This document shows, in pieces, positions 60,255 through 64,000 of a stretch of 64,000 nucleotides of DNA. The notes under the pieces were generated by a model. That model was not told the DNA's origin and did no database searches. It saw only the letters and a program-made list of their open reading frames with translations. Positions within the stretch are counted from its first letter, which is position 1, and the number at the start of each line of letters is the position of its first letter. The stretch lies in NCBI RefSeq assembly GCF_029168945.1, contig NC_083603.1, positions 33,143,396 through 33,207,395 on the forward strand. Direction: 5' to 3'. This stretch comes from Cannabis sativa (lineage: Eukaryota > Streptophyta > Magnoliopsida > Rosales > Cannabaceae). The translations under genes and the position numbers were made by a program.

Positions 60255-63165
60255 ATGATAATGATTTACTTTCATGTAATATGAATTAAAACGATGATTG
60301 ATATGTTTTTGAGTTGATTTGGATGGTTTCATGTGGGTTATGTGTTAATTGATGAATGTTGATGTTGTATAGTTTCGTTTTCCATGAAAAATATTTTTTT
60401 CAATTTTTTAAATTATTTTATTTGGATTTCTTGTGAAAAATTAAGCAAATTTGTTTTTTACGGAACTCGATTCTGATAAAAATTGAGAAAGATATGAATT
60501 TTGGAAGATTAGAAATCATGGATGTTGCATGCAGTCTATCCTGGCAAACTCCTACAAATTGCGAATTTTGTGGGTTTTTTTCCCCAAAAATCTAATTTTT
60601 TCATGGAATTGTTTCCCAAAAATTCATTTTTCCCTTTTAAATATTTCTAAATTGAAATGTTTCGAATTTTAAATATTTTCAATTTGGAATTTTTCCAATT
60701 TTTAAATAATTCTATTTTGAAATGTTTCCAATTTTTAAATATTTCCTATTATGGTCAGATTTAAAAATTTGTTAAGTTCTTTAATATTTATTTATTATTT
60801 AATTATAAGATTAGATATTTTGATATTTAAGATATTTTAAATTAAAAGATAACTTTGTCTTTTTATTTAAAATATTATATTAAAATTATCTTATATGGCA
60901 AATTAAATAATTAATAAATTTGAAATTAACATAGATATTTTTATAGATATACTTACCATAATGTTTTTCAAATTCAAAAATTTGTTATTTTGTTAAATAT
61001 TTAATTATTTATAAATTATAAGTTTAAAAATGATATTTTTTCTATACATCATTTTTTCCTTATTAGAAATTTATAAATCATATCTTAAATATTTAAATAA
61101 CATAGATATTTTTGTAGAGATTTTAATATTGCTTAATTTGAGATATTTTGACATATAATTATGGTAATTATTATTCATTTATTATTTTATTCCTAAAATA
61201 ATAATTATCTAACCAAATCTATTTTAAAATTTGTTTATTTTATTAAATTATAAGATCTGAAAATGATATTGAAGATTCTTTCCTTTTAAATCATTGATCT
61301 TATTAGATATTTAATTTAATTTAATGAACCTAGATATTTTAAAATTAGTTTCCTTTATTTGGTTAGTTTAAGAATAATAATTTAATTATATTAATATCTT
61401 ATTTTCACATCTGTTACATGGACAATGTTTGTTTATTAATACTGTTTATTCAATTTTTTTTTACAAACCTATTATTTATCTGATCTAAATTGCTATGATT
61501 AACTTGTTGACAGATCCTATGATCTGATTTTAATCATAGTCCAATTGACGATAGATCTTATAAATAATTTGTAACAGGTAAATTTTGTACTTCTTTCATC
61601 TGTGTAAACCTAGTAACATGATAGGGCCCATCCAAATCATTTGACCTGTGTGAGCCTATATGTTTGCTTTTGGGCTTAGATGCATATAGGAAGCCCATTT
61701 AAGTTTTTACTAAGTGAATGGACTAGGTTGCTAAAATAAATTTTGACATAAGGAAATTTATTTAGGTCCAATTAGATTTAGGCTTATTCAATGAATAACA
61801 ATTATTTATTTAAAGGTTAAATTCCTCTCTTTTGGGCCTTGTGTGAGAGTTGGGGGCCATAGAAGTGGGTACGACATACTGAACCCAGCTCCCCCTCACA
61901 TGAACTACCCCAATTGTGAATGCCCATTTGCCTTATTTAAATAATTGTATTAGGTTAATTATATTAGTCTAACCTAATTAAAATTGAATTAGCAACATAA
62001 TTAACTTTTAAAATATATGAAATTTATTTTTCATGTAATATTTTAAAGTTAATTTTAGAAAAATACTTAGTTATTGATATATTCTAGATAGTTATTTTTA
62101 GTACTAATTATTATTTCTAATATTAAATTAGGAAATATCATTGATTGTAAAATTAATTGTTTCCTAATTAATTTTGGTACAATCTATGTTTAGTATATTT
62201 TTCTAGTATTAAACTAGAATTAATAATTAAGTTTCCTCTTTACTTAATTATTTATTTCTTGAATTTAATACATTTACTTAAACTGAAAATTTCAATATCT
62301 AAGTTGATTTTTTAATCATGATACTTAAATATTGTTATTTTCATGTTATTTAATTAAAGTTGAAAATTATTTTAAGTTTGGAATCTTATTTTAGAATAAC
62401 TTAAGTTTGAATAATTTTGAAAATATATTTTATTTTATTTTATTAATCATTTTCCAAAATTTCGAAATTACATTTCTTTAATGTAGAAATTTTGAATTTT
62501 ATTTGAAAAATAGATTAAAGTTGAAAATTATTTATTTAATTTTGGACCAACTTAAATCATTGATTTTTTCATTTAATGATTAATTAAAATAAATGAACTA
62601 AAATATATTATAATTAGAAATTGGATTAATTAGTCAATGAAAGTCTAGATAGATATTATCTGTTTTGCTTGAAGTATTTTTCTAGTGTATTTAATTAAAT
62701 AGAAAATTAATATTTAAGTTGATTTTTAATCATGATACTTAAATATTTGAAATTTTTCTTAGATATTTAATTAAATAAGAAAATTATATTTTTTGTTGAA
62801 AATTAATTTTTATTAATTTTGGGCCAACATAAAATTAGAGTAATTTTCGAGGATTTATTTTTATTTTATTTTAAAGCATTTTCAAAATGCAATATATATT
62901 TATAGAAAATTAAATTTGAGTTGTAAATTAATTTAAATTAATTTTGAAACAACTTAAATTGAATAATTTTCTAAATATTTATGGAAATTATTACTAAGAT
63001 GGAAATAATTCACGTTATTTTCATATCCATCTAAGTATAATTTATAAATATTACATTAAAATTTATATTTGGAATTTTTCATTCTAAATTGGAAATTATA
63101 ATTAACTAAATATATTTAAAATAAATATTAGAAGAAAATACAACCCTTCATTAAATAATGAGCTT
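60255..63165 (+). other. Element D leader
   Basis: No gene. The GC-rich cassette is nearly absent (only about 60520-60560). Stem-loop 1 is at 61493-61539 with intact arms, and stem-loop 2 at 61818-61934 with outer arms 61833-61840 and 61919-61926 (one mismatch). The rest is AT-rich and parallels C. Confidence 0.75.
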
Positions 63166-63916
63166 TAATATTATTAGGATATTCAATCTCCATTGTTGGT
63201 TTTACATAGCTATTGTTTTAGTGAGTAATCCTCCATAATGGAAGAACGTTCATTAGCAAGTTAGCACCGTTTAATCTCGAAAGATAAGTAATCTTGTAAG
63301 TTTTTTATATAGTTTATGATCACCCTAATGGTGGCGACTGTATAAGACTTGCAAGAATATGAAACAATGGTGGAAGCTCATAAGATAGAATAGCCTTGAC
63401 TCTCGCCTAAACGGGACAACGAGGATTCCAATCTTGATCGAATAAAAGGTTGCTAGAATGTTTGACATTTTAGATGAGCTGACAACTCTATTCAATGAAT
63501 GGTAGCTTCGACTCTCGCCTAAACGGGACACTGATATCATTTTGTTGAAAACCTTAGAAATTATTTAGGATTGTATGTTTTAGTATTTTCACTTGTCATT
63601 CCTACTTGCTATGTGCTTCATAATTTTTGAAATGTGTATGAATTTGTATTGAACCATGTTATTTTCTGTTATTAAATTGTAGTTTAATTTCGAATCTTCA
63701 TTGTTGGTCTAACTTGATTTGTTTTTCTAATGAGATAAATCCCTAATGGATTTTCATCATTAGACTAACATAATAGTGTTAGATCTCGAAAGATAAATAT
63801 TGTATATGCAACATCTAGCTGTTCATCAATTGATGACACCTTAGACTAGTGTTTTACAATATGAAACAAGAAGATTGTATAAATAAGATTACTTTGACTC
63901 TCGCTAATCGGAGCAT
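63166..63916 (+). repeat. Element D leader box modules 1 and 2
   Basis: Hairpins at 63230-63244 (one arm mutated) and 63321-63333; boxes at 63396-63418, 63507-63530 (TTCGACTCTCGCC variant) and, in the duplicate module, 63894-63915. Same order and spacing as in C. Confidence 0.65.
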
Positions 63917-64000
63917 CGTTGGATTCTTATTTAAAACGAAATTATCCTAATTCCTCTTAGCTTATTCATTTCGAATTAGCTTAATGACATATCATTAGAT

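Larger units (their letters stand above)
58383..64000 (+). mobile_element. Element D: Ty1/copia element, running past the window end
   Basis: The 5' LTR and leader are visible; the 3' LTR is outside the window. The base run before it, GAGGC (58378-58382), is the expected left TSD. The leader matches C base for base over long stretches, including the duplicated box module in place of gag, while part of the LTR (about 59480-59760) differs from C and resembles other family members. Confidence 0.9.

Overview
This window is plant nuclear repeat DNA, probably from a eudicot with an AT-rich genome. The host species cannot be identified from the sequence, and I see no ordinary host gene, tRNA, rRNA or CRISPR array. 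Essentially all of it is LTR retrotransposons inserted into one another. I read the boundaries from TG...CA LTR termini, target-site duplications (TSDs), primer-binding sites next to 5' LTRs and purine tracts next to 3' LTRs. Element letters A to J are my own labels.

Layout: element A (Ty1/copia, plus strand) is the oldest layer. Its 5' LTR (1-2476) is split by a minus-strand copia solo LTR, J (96-1976, TSD TGATT). A's internal region is split at 2565/58027 by a minus-strand Ty3/gypsy solo LTR, B (pieces 2566-3318, 13242-15171 and 57837-58026). B is split by a complete copia element, C (3319-13241, TSD CATAC), and by a very large Tat-lineage gypsy element, E (15172-57831, minus strand). E is split by copia element F (19582-38842, minus, TSD TAAAG), which itself holds copia element G (26169-35344, plus, TSD TATAG). 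E is also split by chromovirus-type gypsy element H (41065-50639, plus, TSD CTTCT) and by copia solo LTR I (53094-54981, plus, TSD GCCGG). After B ends, A resumes for 356 bp and is cut by copia element D (58383 to beyond the window). The deepest stack is A > B > E > F > G, five layers.

Coding content: all the copia elements look like one family, resembling the Angela/BARE type (LTRs near 1.9 kb, a long non-coding leader, then gag-PR-INT-RT-RH). F and G keep recognisable but broken pol genes, C keeps only decayed pol traces, and D is cut off before any pol. H has gag and pol with an RT, RNase H, integrase and chromodomain-like tail, carrying six premature stops and one frameshift. E has gag, PR, RT, two RNase H regions and integrase on the minus strand. 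It also has an extra spliced gene on the opposite strand, with its own TATA box, two GT-AG introns and a PF04195-like domain; element F interrupts that gene in a coding exon. No complete intact polyprotein remains.

The most interesting signal is in the long leaders of the copia elements. C, D, F and G, whose leaders differ widely elsewhere, share two strongly structured blocks, a repeated TTGACTCTCGCC box module and a GC-rich hairpin cassette that is different in every copy. One stem shows a compensatory base-pair change. In C and D the place of gag is taken by a second, diverged copy of the box module, which suggests a gag-less family mobilised in trans.
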